Source: Muricauda sp. SCSIO 64092
GTDB taxonomy: Bacteria; Bacteroidota; Bacteroidia; Flavobacteriales; Flavobacteriaceae
Length of the DNA stretch: 64,000 nucleotides
Direction: 5' to 3'
Assembly: GCF_023016285.1 (NCBI RefSeq)
Contig: NZ_CP095413.1
Span: forward strand, 2,418,001 to 2,482,000
Shown in pieces: positions 38,214 through 46,707 of this stretch. How positions within the stretch are numbered: position 1 is the first letter of the stretch; every line of letters starts with the position of its first letter. The notes beneath the pieces were generated by a model. That model ran no database searches. It was not told the origin of the DNA and was given only the letters and a program-made list of their open reading frames with translations. Made by a program: the position numbers and the translations under genes.

Positions 38214-38271
38214 CGCTTCTAATTGGTTTTATACGTAAGAAAATACTATCTTAAGGGTTAAAGCTACCGCT

Positions 38272-38856
38272 ATGAAAAATACCACAAAAATTCTGCTTAT
38301 TCTAGGATTAGTACTTCTGGGAAGTTGTGCAACAAACATCAAAACAAAAAAAGCCATAGAAGGTAACTTTAATGAATTCCAAACCTTCGCTTATTTGCCA
38401 AATACAACTTTTGACATCAATGCGTTCAATAGTGATGCCGACAATTCCGTGGAACCCGCTTTAGTTTCATCCCTGAACAACGAAATGATCAAAAAAGGGT
38501 ATTCAATCAATAACAAAAACCCGGACCTATTGCTTTTATTGAGGACAAATAGGGAAATAAACAGTAATGAAAATACGAAGAGCAAATACGAACAGGCCTC
38601 TTCGGGAGGTTCTGCCGGGAGCAGTCCAAACTACTCCGCAACAGGTGCATCAGGGGGCCAGAGGTATCTTTCAAGTGATGAAAGCACAACCAATAATAAG
38701 CCCTATAAAAAGGGAAGTTTAGTCGTTGAAATGTACGATAGCTCAACCAAGGAATTGGTTTGGGTGGGTATCGCAGAAAATATCAAGTCCCACATATCCG
38801 ATCAAACGTTAATGGATCGAATGTTAAAGGAAATTTTTAAGAAATTTCCGGAATAG
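38272..38856 (+). CDS. DUF4136 lipoprotein
   Basis: 194 residues with lipobox (LGLVLLGSC). The order FQTFAYLPN, then SLNNEMIKKGYSINNKNPDLLL and finally GSLVVEMYDSSTKELVWVG, with an AENI segment, matches DUF4136, a Bacteroidota lipoprotein family of unknown role. A low-complexity Ser/Gly insert (residues 103-130) interrupts the domain. Confidence 0.85.
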   Translation: MKNTTKILLILGLVLLGSCATNIKTKKAIEGNFNEFQTFAYLPNTTFDINAFNSDADNSVEPALVSSLNNEMIKKGYSINNKNPDLLLLLRTNREINSNENTKSKYEQASSGGSAGSSPNYSATGASGGQRYLSSDESTTNNKPYKKGSLVVEMYDSSTKELVWVGIAENIKSHISDQTLMDRMLKEIFKKFPE

Positions 38857-38920
38857 TACTTTTTCTTTAATCTTACTGAGACTGGTCAAATGGGGATTTC
38901 TTGTCCCTAAGCCTAGCGAA

Positions 38921-38975
38921 CTGGCGCGGGTGGGACCATGACGGTATTGGAAGATCTCAGCGCGAGCTGGGGACT
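38921..38975 (+). repeat. tRNA 3'-end relic plus terminator
   Basis: GCGGGTGGGACCATGAC resembles the tRNA-Met 3' end, followed by a hairpin (GATCTCAGCG / CGAGCTGGGGAC) and seven T. Same module as at 26.3, 26.4 and 33.1 kb. Confidence 0.5.
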
Positions 38976-39022
38976 TTTTTTGCAACACACTTGGATTCTT
39001 TTGGAAAACCCAAAAAAGCTAT

Positions 39023-39045
39023 ATTTGTGTAAAATGTACGCATAT
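39023..39045. promoter_or_regulatory. NrtR-like operator 1, overlapping the regulator's start codon
   Basis: ATTTGTGTA-N5-TACGCATAT, an imperfect 9-5-9 palindrome. Its last bases are the ATG of the Nudix regulator, so binding would repress its own gene. Confidence 0.7.
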
Positions 39046-39718
39046 GGTAAATACCATTCAACTCACTGTAGACGCTGTGGTGTTCGGCTATGACTCAGGA
39101 AAAATATCGGTATTGTTGGTGAAGCGGAAATTCGAGCCTTTTAAGGACGCATGGGCACTTCCAGGAGGTTTTGTGTTGGAAAACGAGAGCTTGGAACAAG
39201 CGGTAGGGAGAGAGTTGGCGGAAGAAACAGGCGTCAAGATAAATTACTTGGAACAGCTATACACCTTTGGTGAATTGGAGCGGGACCCCAGGGGGCGGGT
39301 GGTCTCAGTGGCCTATTTTGGATTGGTAAAGCCCAATGCCTTTAAATTGAACGCTTCAACAGATGCCGAGGAAGCCAATTGGTTCAATATTGAGAAGTTG
39401 CCGAAATTGGCATTTGACCATAAAAGAATTCTCAAAATTGCAATCGAAAGATTGCGGGGAAAAATTACTTACGAGCCCATTGGGTTTGAACTGCTCGATA
39501 AAAAGTTTCCTTTTTCCGATTTGGAAAAACTGTACACAACCCTTTTGAATCGGGAAATTGATAGAAGAAATTTCAAAAAGAAAATTAATAGCCTGAAAGT
39601 TTTGGACGAGTTGGATGAGAAGGTTTCTGTTGGCCCAGGAAGGCCAGCAAGCCTTTTTAGCTTTAATAAAAAGCGCTATTTCCAGTTGAAAAAAGAGGGC
39701 ATTATCTTCGAAATCTGA
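39044..39718 (+). CDS. NrtR-like Nudix-domain transcriptional regulator
   Basis: 224 residues. N-terminal Nudix-type domain (residues 1-135) with the box partly conserved: GGFVLENESLEQAVGRELAEETGV. C-terminal winged helix (150-224) with FPFSDLEKLYTTLL and GRPASLFSFNKKRYFQL, the pattern of NrtR, which represses NAD-metabolism genes and senses ADP-ribose compounds. A 23-bp palindrome overlaps its start and two more lie before the next operon, where an NAD-kinase-like gene sits. So it probably controls NAD(P)-related genes here. Confidence 0.85.
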   Translation: MVNTIQLTVDAVVFGYDSGKISVLLVKRKFEPFKDAWALPGGFVLENESLEQAVGRELAEETGVKINYLEQLYTFGELERDPRGRVVSVAYFGLVKPNAFKLNASTDAEEANWFNIEKLPKLAFDHKRILKIAIERLRGKITYEPIGFELLDKKFPFSDLEKLYTTLLNREIDRRNFKKKINSLKVLDELDEKVSVGPGRPASLFSFNKKRYFQLKKEGIIFEI

Positions 39719-39743
39719 CATTGATATATTCCATTAAAATATA

Positions 39744-39766
39744 ATTTGTGTAAAAAAAACGCAAAA
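39744..39766. promoter_or_regulatory. NrtR-like operator 2
   Basis: ATTTGTGTA-N5-AACGCAAAA, upstream of the SPFH gene; same motif and spacing as operators 1 and 3. Confidence 0.65.
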
Positions 39767-39796
39767 TATCTTGCGGGGCTTCAAAATACATTTTAT

Positions 39797-39819
39797 ATTT
39801 GCGTAATAAATACACAAAT
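39797..39819. promoter_or_regulatory. NrtR-like operator 3
   Basis: ATTTGCGTA-N5-TACACAAAT, the best palindrome of the three, 22 bases before the SPFH start codon. Confidence 0.72.
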
Positions 39820-39840
39820 TAAATCTAAAACCCTGTCGTT

Positions 39841-40857
39841 ATGTTCGGAATAAACTATATCAAATTCGATTCGATGAATTATGTAATCCATTTCAAAAAT
39901 GGAAAAACAAAAAAAGAAGGTAGGGGGCTCTCTTTCTTTTATTTTGCTCCCAACTCTTCCATAGTTTCAATTCCAATGGAGAGTAAAGACTTTCAGTTCA
40001 TTTTTAAGGAAACTACAAAGGACTATCAAGAAGTATCCATCCAGGGTCAGATTACCTATAAGGTCAAGGATCCAAAGCAATTGGCCGAAGTTCTTGACTT
40101 CACTGTTGATAGCAAAGGATACTATATAAAGGATGATAATGAGAAAATTCAGCAGCGTATCATCAATGAGGCCCAAACCGCAAGTGCCGGAGTTATACAA
40201 AGGTTAAGTCTTAAGGAAGCTTTACGTCAATTGCAGCAAATTGAAACACAGATAATGGAGAGTGTCCAAAACTCCAAAACGGTCCATATGCTTGGCCTTG
40301 AAATTCTAAGTGTGAATGTTTTGGGGGTAACCCCAAACCCTGAAATGGCCAGGGCTTTGGAAGCACAAATGCGGGAATCGCTTCAAAAAGAAGCGGATCA
40401 GGCTATTTATGAGCGGAGAAATTTTGCCGTTGAGCAAGAGCGTATCATAAAAGAAACTGAGCTGAATACGGAAATTGCGGTTGAGGAAAAACAAAAACAA
40501 ATTGCTGAAAAGCAAATGGAAACCGAATTGGTAAAACAAGAAAATGAACAGAAGCTCAAAGAAATGGATATGGCTTCCAATATCTCCTTGGAGGATAGCA
40601 AACAGCAACTTATTGACTTGAGAGTTGAAAACGAAAAGAAAGAAGCAGATGCTAAAGAGTATGTTTTGCATGCCAATCTTCGCCCATATAAGGAATTGGA
40701 CTGGAAGACACTCATGGCCATCAATTCTAAAGGTATCGACCCAAGGAACCACATTGCACTTGCCTTTAGGGAATTGGCTGAGAATGCCGATAAAATTGGC
40801 AACCTCAATATTTCACCCGAATTGCTGGAATCCATTATGGGTACAAAGACAGCCTAA
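39841..40857 (+). CDS. SPFH/band-7 domain protein
   Basis: 338 residues. A band-7 domain of about 190 residues (IPMESKDFQFIFKETTKDYQ; LSLKEALRQLQQIETQIMES; GLEILSVNVLGVTPNPEMAR) followed by a long charged coiled coil (residues 195-270) and a short tail. It lacks an obvious N-terminal membrane helix. Band-7 proteins oligomerise at membranes as scaffolds. Preceded by two NrtR-like operators and followed after 1 base by the NAD-kinase-like gene, so the two are one operon. Confidence 0.85.
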   Translation: MFGINYIKFDSMNYVIHFKNGKTKKEGRGLSFFYFAPNSSIVSIPMESKDFQFIFKETTKDYQEVSIQGQITYKVKDPKQLAEVLDFTVDSKGYYIKDDNEKIQQRIINEAQTASAGVIQRLSLKEALRQLQQIETQIMESVQNSKTVHMLGLEILSVNVLGVTPNPEMARALEAQMRESLQKEADQAIYERRNFAVEQERIIKETELNTEIAVEEKQKQIAEKQMETELVKQENEQKLKEMDMASNISLEDSKQQLIDLRVENEKKEADAKEYVLHANLRPYKELDWKTLMAINSKGIDPRNHIALAFRELAENADKIGNLNISPELLESIMGTKTA

Positions 40858-40858
40858 T

Positions 40859-41782
40859 ATGGAATTGGATAAAATCATTATTGTTAGGGATAAAACTAGG
40901 CTTGAGCAACTCATAGAGCGTTTCAATTCAAAAGCCCAGGCCAAGTTTTATTTGGAGCGTTCAGGGGAGGATTTCGGTTTCTATGAACAAGAGCACAATA
41001 AATTTTATACCTCCCTTGGCCATGTTCAAAAAGCAATTTCCCCTTTGTTCAAGAGCAAAGTCCTTTTTCGCTCTTATTTGCCAACGTATATGTTCGCAGA
41101 AGGAGATGTGATAGTGGTCATTGGTCAAGATGGGCTGGTTGCGAATACGGCCAAATATGTCAAAGGACTTCCTATAGTAGCCGTAAACCCGGATGAGGAA
41201 CGCTACGATGGTATTTTGTTGCCTCATGGTCCACAAACGTTTCTGTCCGCAATCAAAGGTTTTGTCAATGGGACATATGAATCAAAAAAAGTGACTATGG
41301 CAAAAGCTGCTATGAATGACGGTCAGACTTTGTTGGCATTCAATGATTTCTATATTGGTGTAGCATCCCATGTTTCGTCACGATATAACCTTGAGTTCAA
41401 AGGAAAAAAGGAAAGTCAATCCTCCAGTGGAATTTTGGTGTCCACCGGAGCCGGTGCTACGGGTTGGATCAGTTCGGTTTTTAATATGACCAATAACATC
41501 AATCAATACTTTTATAAACAAAAGAGAGCGTTTGATGCTCGTATAAATTGGGAGGATGAAAAACTGTTATTTGTGGTTCGCGAACCCTTTTTGAGCAAAA
41601 TGTCACAGATAGATTTGGGGTATGGGACGATTACGAAAAACCAACGACTAAAAATTGAATCCAAGATGCCCCAAAACGGAGTGATTTTTAGCGATGGAAT
41701 TGAAGCTGACTTTTTGAATTTTAACTCGGGGAATACGCTCAGTATTGGAATAGCCGATGAGAAGGCAAATTTGATTATTTAG
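40859..41782 (+). CDS. NAD-kinase-like protein
   Basis: 307 residues from the ATG at 40859, one base after the SPFH stop. The family is suggested by DVIVVIGQDGLVANTAKYV (in place of the GGDG motif), LPIVAVNPDEERYDGILLP, and the segment SSGILVSTGAGATGWISSVF, matching the NAD-binding loop (STPTGSTAYxxS) of NAD kinases. The loss of the GGDG diglycine is notable and may alter activity. Position under NrtR-like operators fits NAD(P) metabolism. Might generate or bind NADP, or be a non-catalytic relative. Confidence 0.72.
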   Translation: MELDKIIIVRDKTRLEQLIERFNSKAQAKFYLERSGEDFGFYEQEHNKFYTSLGHVQKAISPLFKSKVLFRSYLPTYMFAEGDVIVVIGQDGLVANTAKYVKGLPIVAVNPDEERYDGILLPHGPQTFLSAIKGFVNGTYESKKVTMAKAAMNDGQTLLAFNDFYIGVASHVSSRYNLEFKGKKESQSSSGILVSTGAGATGWISSVFNMTNNINQYFYKQKRAFDARINWEDEKLLFVVREPFLSKMSQIDLGYGTITKNQRLKIESKMPQNGVIFSDGIEADFLNFNSGNTLSIGIADEKANLII

Positions 41783-41849
41783 AACAATAATATTTGTAGG
41801 ACTACAAATAAAGTTGTTATTTTCTTACGAGCTAATAGCTACAAACAGG

Positions 41850-43751
41850 ATGGAAGAAATAAAATTAAATTTCATAAATCTCCTCAATGAAGAGGGAACA
41901 ATTCAATTGTTTAGAACGGAATATAATCAACAAGCCATTGAAGAGGAAGCATTACATGTTTATAGTTTAGTGCCAAAAGATAATGAGGAATATCAAAAAT
42001 TCATTGTATCCTTTGATAATAGAGAAGGCTTTGAAGAATACACTTGCTCAATATGGGAAAATGTTGAGCTTACCAAAAGGTGGTTGTCCACTTTACTTAG
42101 AAATAAACTAGAAACAATTGAGGACGATTCCCTTACCTTCAATATACGCCGTAAAAGATTTGAAACCTCCTTTGATTTCATTCTCAATGAGACGGATTAC
42201 GGTAATCAAGTAATTAATGTTGCCCCATACTACTTAAAAGCAAAAAAACAATTTGGATTTCTAATTGATTTTCGATTTAGAAAAAAACAAGGTTTAGCGT
42301 TTAACAAAGAGGTGCAACGATTAAGCTTGAGCTTAGATAAAAATTATAGAAGTAATAAGAACTATTACGCAGACAAGTATCAAAAGATAAGAGGATTTAT
42401 AGATTATAAACTTAAAGACTTGCTTGTTTTTAGAACAGAAATGGATGAGCTTAAATTCAATAATGATTTAGTAAATCTTACAGCAAATAAGCTGGAAAAA
42501 AAGCAATATGTTTTTGGAAATGGTAAGATTGGTTTTTCTCAGTTTCAAGGGGTCAAAAACTATGGCCCTTATAGAAGCGTTGATTCAGATATAACATATT
42601 TATTCATATTCGAGGATAGTTTTAAATCATTTGCAAACGACATTTATCTCAGTCTGATAGGCAAGACTAACCCTGGGACTTTCCCAGGAATGTCAGAAAT
42701 GTTTGGGCTTCCATTGTCTAAAGAAAACGTCAAAAGGGTTCCCATAAAAGAAATTAGCTTAGATAGTCTAAAGGAGTCAATATCCAAAATTCTTGATTAC
42801 AAAAAAAAGCATATCGAAAAGAGAATAATTGCTATACTCTTGGAAGAAAGTAGTGAAGACAATAATCCCGAAACAGACTCCCCGTATTATTATTTGAAGT
42901 ATAATCTACTCCGAGAGAATGTACCGGTACAAGTTCTAAGCAAAGAACGAGTAGGGTCGCAATATTCCTTAAAATGGTCAACCTCCAATATTGGTTTACA
43001 GATTTTTTCTAAACTCGGAGGAGTTCCTTGGTTAGTCAAACCCAGCAATCACGATTGTTTAATTTTAGGAATTGGGAGCTCTCACAAATACGATGAATCT
43101 ACCGGGAAAATACACAAATATTTGGCGTACTCAATTTGCCTAGATTCATCAGGTATTTATAAAAAACTATCTATTCTTTCAGAGTCTGAAGATGAACAGT
43201 CCTATTTAGAAGAATTGAAAAAGAATTTAATGTCTCTTTTAGAACAAGAATTTACAGAATATAGGAAAGTAGTTTTGCATGTTCCATTTAAGATTAAGCA
43301 AAAGGAAATTGATTCAATGGACGAAGCTCTCAGCCAATTTAAAGACGTGGACTTCAAAGTTATTAAGATAAATACGGACAACAAATTCTTTGGGTTCAGT
43401 CGTCATAATACACAAGTGCCTTATGAAAGCAGTTATATCAAGTTAGCCAAAAATGAATATTTGGTTTGGTTTGAAGGTTTGCAATATGGGAAAGAAATAG
43501 TTTTTCAAAGAATCAGCAACCCAGTTCATATAAAGTTCTTAAACTCAAAGTCAACTTCAAAAGCAGAGGATAAAACCTACCTGCAGGATGTACTCAACCT
43601 ATCTGGTGCAAATTGGAGAGGATTTAATGCCAAATCAATACCGATATCTGTTTATTATTCAAAGATTATAGCAGAATATACCAAAGCCTTCGAAGGTTTT
43701 GACGGTTTTGAAAAGGGAATTTTTTCTACTAATAAACCATGGTTCTTATAA
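41850..43751 (+). CDS. Prokaryotic Argonaute (PIWI-domain) protein, apparently catalytically inactive
   Basis: 633 residues from the ATG at 41850. The C-terminal half is a PIWI domain: DCLILGIGSSHKYDESTGK is at the position of the first catalytic Asp (usually GxDxS/H), but Gly stands there; the RKVVLHVPFK segment lacks the Asp normally after the HRDG-type motif; the end has NWRGFNAKSIPISVYYSKIIAEY as in other pAgos. Loss of catalytic residues is typical of pAgos that act with a partner effector. The next gene, 9 bases on, encodes a SIR2 protein. Guide-directed target sensing that activates the partner is the likely role. Confidence 0.8.
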   Translation: MEEIKLNFINLLNEEGTIQLFRTEYNQQAIEEEALHVYSLVPKDNEEYQKFIVSFDNREGFEEYTCSIWENVELTKRWLSTLLRNKLETIEDDSLTFNIRRKRFETSFDFILNETDYGNQVINVAPYYLKAKKQFGFLIDFRFRKKQGLAFNKEVQRLSLSLDKNYRSNKNYYADKYQKIRGFIDYKLKDLLVFRTEMDELKFNNDLVNLTANKLEKKQYVFGNGKIGFSQFQGVKNYGPYRSVDSDITYLFIFEDSFKSFANDIYLSLIGKTNPGTFPGMSEMFGLPLSKENVKRVPIKEISLDSLKESISKILDYKKKHIEKRIIAILLEESSEDNNPETDSPYYYLKYNLLRENVPVQVLSKERVGSQYSLKWSTSNIGLQIFSKLGGVPWLVKPSNHDCLILGIGSSHKYDESTGKIHKYLAYSICLDSSGIYKKLSILSESEDEQSYLEELKKNLMSLLEQEFTEYRKVVLHVPFKIKQKEIDSMDEALSQFKDVDFKVIKINTDNKFFGFSRHNTQVPYESSYIKLAKNEYLVWFEGLQYGKEIVFQRISNPVHIKFLNSKSTSKAEDKTYLQDVLNLSGANWRGFNAKSIPISVYYSKIIAEYTKAFEGFDGFEKGIFSTNKPWFL

Positions 43752-43760
43752 ACTTTTAAG

Positions 43761-44819
43761 ATGGAAATTGCAGGAGAGAACATACTGTTTTTGCTAGGCG
43801 CGGGCGCAAGCCATGAAGCGGAAATTCCGATTTCATTTCAAATGGTAGATCAAATAGAAATGTTAGTAATAGATGATCCTAAATGGTCCCAATTCAAAGA
43901 ATTGTACTACTATCTAAAAAGTAGCATTCAATATGCTGATGGTATTTTTGGAAATTTCAATGATCCTTTTAATGTTGAGAAGCTACTAATTGTAATTACA
44001 GAAATAGAAAAGAGAGACAAGAATATTATGTATCCATTTATTGGCACATGGAATATGAGATTAATGGATTTAGCAGGAGATAATTTTACCAATCTAACTG
44101 CCTTTAAGGAGCTAATTATTAACAAGCTGAACGAGTGGGTAAGACTAAAAGACTACGGAAAAGCGAATTATTATGAAGGTTTTGCTAGTCTAAAAAATGA
44201 AATAGGAAATCTTTTAAGAGTGTTTACTCTAAATTACGACTTATGTTTTGAAAGGGTAGTTGGTAAAAGTCAAAGTATAGAGTTAGGTTTTGATTCGAGT
44301 ACTAAAGAGTGGCATTATGCCAACTTTGATTCACATGACAGCAAGGACTTTTTCCTATATAAACTACATGGTTCAATTAATTGGTATACAACTGACGAAC
44401 AAATTAGTAAGTTGAAGATTAGTGATGACCCGGTTGAATCTCCAGAATTAATTTTTGGTATTCAGCACAAAATGACATCAATTGATCCATATTTTTTCTT
44501 TTCATCGGAATTCAGAAAACTATGCTTGGAGGCTGAGACTAAGTTAATAATATGCTTAGGTTATAGTTTTTCTGATGATTATATAAATAATATTATTTCA
44601 CAAGCGGTTATTGAGAAGGATGAAGCCAAAATTTTGATTGTAGCTGGTCCAAATGATGACGGCGATAAGTTGGTAAAAAGTGTTTCAAAAAAGTTGAAAA
44701 TCACAAAAGAATCAATTCTTGTTGAACCAATTGGGGCAAAGAAGTTTCTGCTAGAAAAGATGAATAAAGATTATCTTACTCAACACATCCATGATTCTAA
44801 AGATGCACCCTTCCAATAA
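43761..44819 (+). CDS. SIR2-domain effector, Argonaute partner
   Basis: 352 residues, second gene of the Argonaute pair. N-terminal SIR2 fold: ILFLLGAGASHEAEIPIS (NAD-binding GAGxS), VFTLNYDLCFE (the TxNYD element of defence SIR2 proteins), LYKLHGSINW (LHGSxxW with the catalytic His) and LIICLGYSFSDDYIN. The protein has no APAZ domain, so this is not the usual short-pAgo SIR2-APAZ arrangement; it fits the separate-effector type described for long-B Argonautes. Such SIR2 enzymes deplete NAD+ to abort phage infection. Confidence 0.85.
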   Translation: MEIAGENILFLLGAGASHEAEIPISFQMVDQIEMLVIDDPKWSQFKELYYYLKSSIQYADGIFGNFNDPFNVEKLLIVITEIEKRDKNIMYPFIGTWNMRLMDLAGDNFTNLTAFKELIINKLNEWVRLKDYGKANYYEGFASLKNEIGNLLRVFTLNYDLCFERVVGKSQSIELGFDSSTKEWHYANFDSHDSKDFFLYKLHGSINWYTTDEQISKLKISDDPVESPELIFGIQHKMTSIDPYFFFSSEFRKLCLEAETKLIICLGYSFSDDYINNIISQAVIEKDEAKILIVAGPNDDGDKLVKSVSKKLKITKESILVEPIGAKKFLLEKMNKDYLTQHIHDSKDAPFQ

Positions 44820-44853
44820 AAAAATGCGCCAACTTCCATTGACGCATTTCAAC
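44817..44853. terminator. Bidirectional terminator between SIR2 and slipin genes
   Basis: Stem AAATGCG / CGCATTT with A-run on the left and T-rich flank on the right, located between convergent genes. Confidence 0.7.
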
Positions 44854-44854
44854 A

Positions 44855-45955
44855 CTATTTATTGACAGCGAAAATCTCTTTCAATTGTTTGACCATACCC
44901 CCATTTCCGGAGACGGTAATCTCCCCGATTTTATCGGCGATTTTTTCAACATACTCCATCTCCTTCAACTTAAAGAGCATCTCGTTTTCTTCCATCAGCT
45001 TTGCGGTGTTCAACAAACTTCGGGTAGAAGCGGTCTCTTCACGTCGGGTAATGATATTGGCCTGAGCGCGTTTTTGGGCCACCAAAACCTGGTTCATGAT
45101 CTCTTTCATTTCACCGGTCAGGATTACATCACGAATACCACAGCTCAAAACGGTAACACCCAACTGGGCAGCGGTTTCCTTGATATCTGCAAACACGGCT
45201 TCCGCAATGCTTTCCTTACGCTCTAAAAGCTCATCCAAGGTGTAGGTGCCGATGTAGGCAAGCAAGACCAACTGCATTGCGATGTACAATTGCTTTTCAT
45301 AGTCTTTGTTGTCCAATAAGGCCCTTTCGATATCCATAACCTTATACTGGGTATAGCAGTTGATACGAATGGCAGCCTTGTCTTTGGTCAACAGTTCCTG
45401 ACCAGAGATTTCCAATTGCAATTGACGCATATCGGCCCGGGCAATTTTGATGGTGATATCATTTTTCCAAAAGTAGTATGTACCGCTTTCCAGTGTTTTG
45501 ATATACACATCATCCACCAAAAGAACAGCCTTCTCATAAGCCGCAACTTCCAAAGTACGAACATAGGCCCGTAATTGAGGATGACCCAACATTGCCTTGC
45601 TGATATCTTCCGTGATATAGATTTTGCTCAAGTCCGCCTTGACGAACCCATAATCGATCAAACCTTTCCAGAAAGCATATTTGCCCGCAGTAAGGACTTG
45701 TTTCAAATTTCCGTTTTCAGAAACCAAAACCAATTCAGCATCCTTGACTTCAATAACATGCAACATGGCTTCCAAGCTTTGGTCCCGTAGCAAGATTTCC
45801 AATGCTATGGGAGCTATAAAGGCTTCGGTAAGGTCATATACCATAACCTTGGTTTTGAGGCCTACCCAGTGTGTTCCTTGGGGAATCACCTTTTGGTAAT
45901 CTCCTTTTTTGAAGACCAAACCTACTTTTCCTGCATTGATTCGTACTCTTTTCAT
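44855..45955 (-). CDS. Slipin-family SPFH/band-7 protein of the RNA-repair island
   Basis: 366 residues. SPFH domain of the slipin type at about 150-310 (LLTKDKAAIRINCYTQYKVMD and RKESIAEAVFADIKETAAQLGVTVLSCGIRDVILTGEMKEIMNQVL), preceded by about 140 residues of unusual N-terminal repeats with two GxYxFWK motifs. No strong membrane helix. It is the last gene of a leftward unit whose promoter, operator and leader RNA match those of rtcB. Slipins are recurrent neighbours of RtcB in bacterial RNA-repair loci. Its role there is not known; a scaffold for repair at the membrane is a guess. Confidence 0.88.
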   Translation of the reverse strand: MKRVRINAGKVGLVFKKGDYQKVIPQGTHWVGLKTKVMVYDLTEAFIAPIALEILLRDQSLEAMLHVIEVKDAELVLVSENGNLKQVLTAGKYAFWKGLIDYGFVKADLSKIYITEDISKAMLGHPQLRAYVRTLEVAAYEKAVLLVDDVYIKTLESGTYYFWKNDITIKIARADMRQLQLEISGQELLTKDKAAIRINCYTQYKVMDIERALLDNKDYEKQLYIAMQLVLLAYIGTYTLDELLERKESIAEAVFADIKETAAQLGVTVLSCGIRDVILTGEMKEIMNQVLVAQKRAQANIITRREETASTRSLLNTAKLMEENEMLFKLKEMEYVEKIADKIGEITVSGNGGMVKQLKEIFAVNK

Positions 45956-46076
45956 TACTTAAAATTTGTGTCCGCCCCATCATATGACGGACGAACGGGT
46001 TAAACTATGTGCATAGATTCCAATTACTTGCTTTACAAAGGAAACCGTGGTTGTATATCATCCATTCGATACGGAA

Positions 46077-46355
46077 CTATTGGTTTTTGAGCTTAGGTGC
46101 CATTTGTTTTAACGTCATGCTTCCAGATGGGCTGTTGATAGCATAAGCATCAGTTTTCCAAAAGGAGGGATGACCGGCAACAAAATGGCCCTTTACATCA
46201 AAATAGCAATAATTCAAGGTAGTTTCAAGACTGTTGTTTGCTCCACCAGGGAAAAACAACCGATACAGAACTACGGTTTCTTGCCACATACGGAGTGACG
46301 ATCCGGAGGTCTTTTTACAAGTGACCATCTTGTCAAGAATGGATTTAAAATCCAT
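46077..46355 (-). CDS. Small hypothetical protein between tRNA-like RNA and slipin
   Basis: A 92-codon frame, start ATG just after the anticodon arm of a tRNA-like segment and inside a 17-base palindrome (ATGGATTTTAAATCCAT). The product is of normal composition (e.g. LFFPGGANNSLETTLNYCYF and SFWKTDAYAINSPSGSM), which suggests a real protein. No family recognised. In the same transcript as the slipin gene, about 120 bases upstream of it. The start in a palindrome may limit translation. Confidence 0.45.
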   Translation of the reverse strand: MDFKSILDKMVTCKKTSGSSLRMWQETVVLYRLFFPGGANNSLETTLNYCYFDVKGHFVAGHPSFWKTDAYAINSPSGSMTLKQMAPKLKNQ

Positions 46356-46358
46356 ATC

Positions 46359-46436
46359 CCACGTTATGAGCGTGGTGCTCTACCAACTGAGCTACGAGAT
46401 CTAAAAAAAGGTGACCTCGGCAGGAGTCGAACCTGC
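46359..46436 (-). tRNA. tRNA-like C: permuted halves, anticodon CAT
   Basis: Reading the minus strand, a T-arm (GCAGG-TTCGACT-CCTGC) with 3' acceptor strand CGAGGTC-A-CC comes first (46436-46411), then a T-run, then the matching 5' acceptor GATCTCG, TA, a good D-arm and a perfect anticodon arm CCACG-CTCATAA-CGTGG (46401-46359). The acceptor strands pair over all 7 positions (one G-U), but the 3' half precedes the 5' half. No T-arm of normal sequence follows the 5' half. Either a permuted tRNA or the scar of deletions in a tRNA array. Confidence 0.55.
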
Positions 46437-46440
46437 GCGT

Positions 46441-46521
46441 CCATCTGCTGTTCTGACCTAACTGAACTACAATCCCCTTTGGGATTGATGGGATTCGAAC
46501 CCATGACTCACAGAACTGGGG
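46441..46521 (-). tRNA. tRNA-like B: permuted halves
   Basis: On the minus strand a 3' half (TCTGT, variable GAGTC, T-arm ATGGG-TTCGAAT-CCCAT, acceptor CAATCCC, A) is followed after only AAG by a 5' half with acceptor GGGATTG, TA, D-arm GTTC/GAAC and half anticodon stem GCAGA. Acceptor strands pair perfectly, and GCAGA pairs with TCTGT. The anticodon itself cannot be read because the loop is split. Confidence 0.5.
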
Positions 46522-46707
46522 GCTATTTTTTGGAAAACAACCGAAACCATCAAGTCAAGTTGCACATGAAAACCTAATGCCCTTCGGCAAAGCTTCATAC
46601 AATAGTGCCATACAGAGACACCCAACAAGACCTGCTTGATATCTTGCTCCCGTACTTCGATTATGCTCAGCATAAACTCCTACGGGAATCTTTTTCAATG
46701 GACTTCG
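46522..46707 (-). other. Spacer between tRNA-like B and A
   Basis: No cloverleaf elements seen. A 68-codon frame covers part of it but ends by reading through tRNA-like B, so I do not call it. Contains a TACGGGAGC / GATTCCCGTA pairing possibility. Confidence 0.35.

Noticed and set aside
40625..40858. 78-residue N-terminal extension of the NAD-kinase-like protein
   Set aside because: It overlaps the SPFH gene in another frame; the ATG one base after the SPFH stop is the natural start.
46467..46673. 68-codon minus-strand frame between tRNA-like modules
   Set aside because: It ends by reading through a T-arm and has no recognisable product; kept only as spacer.
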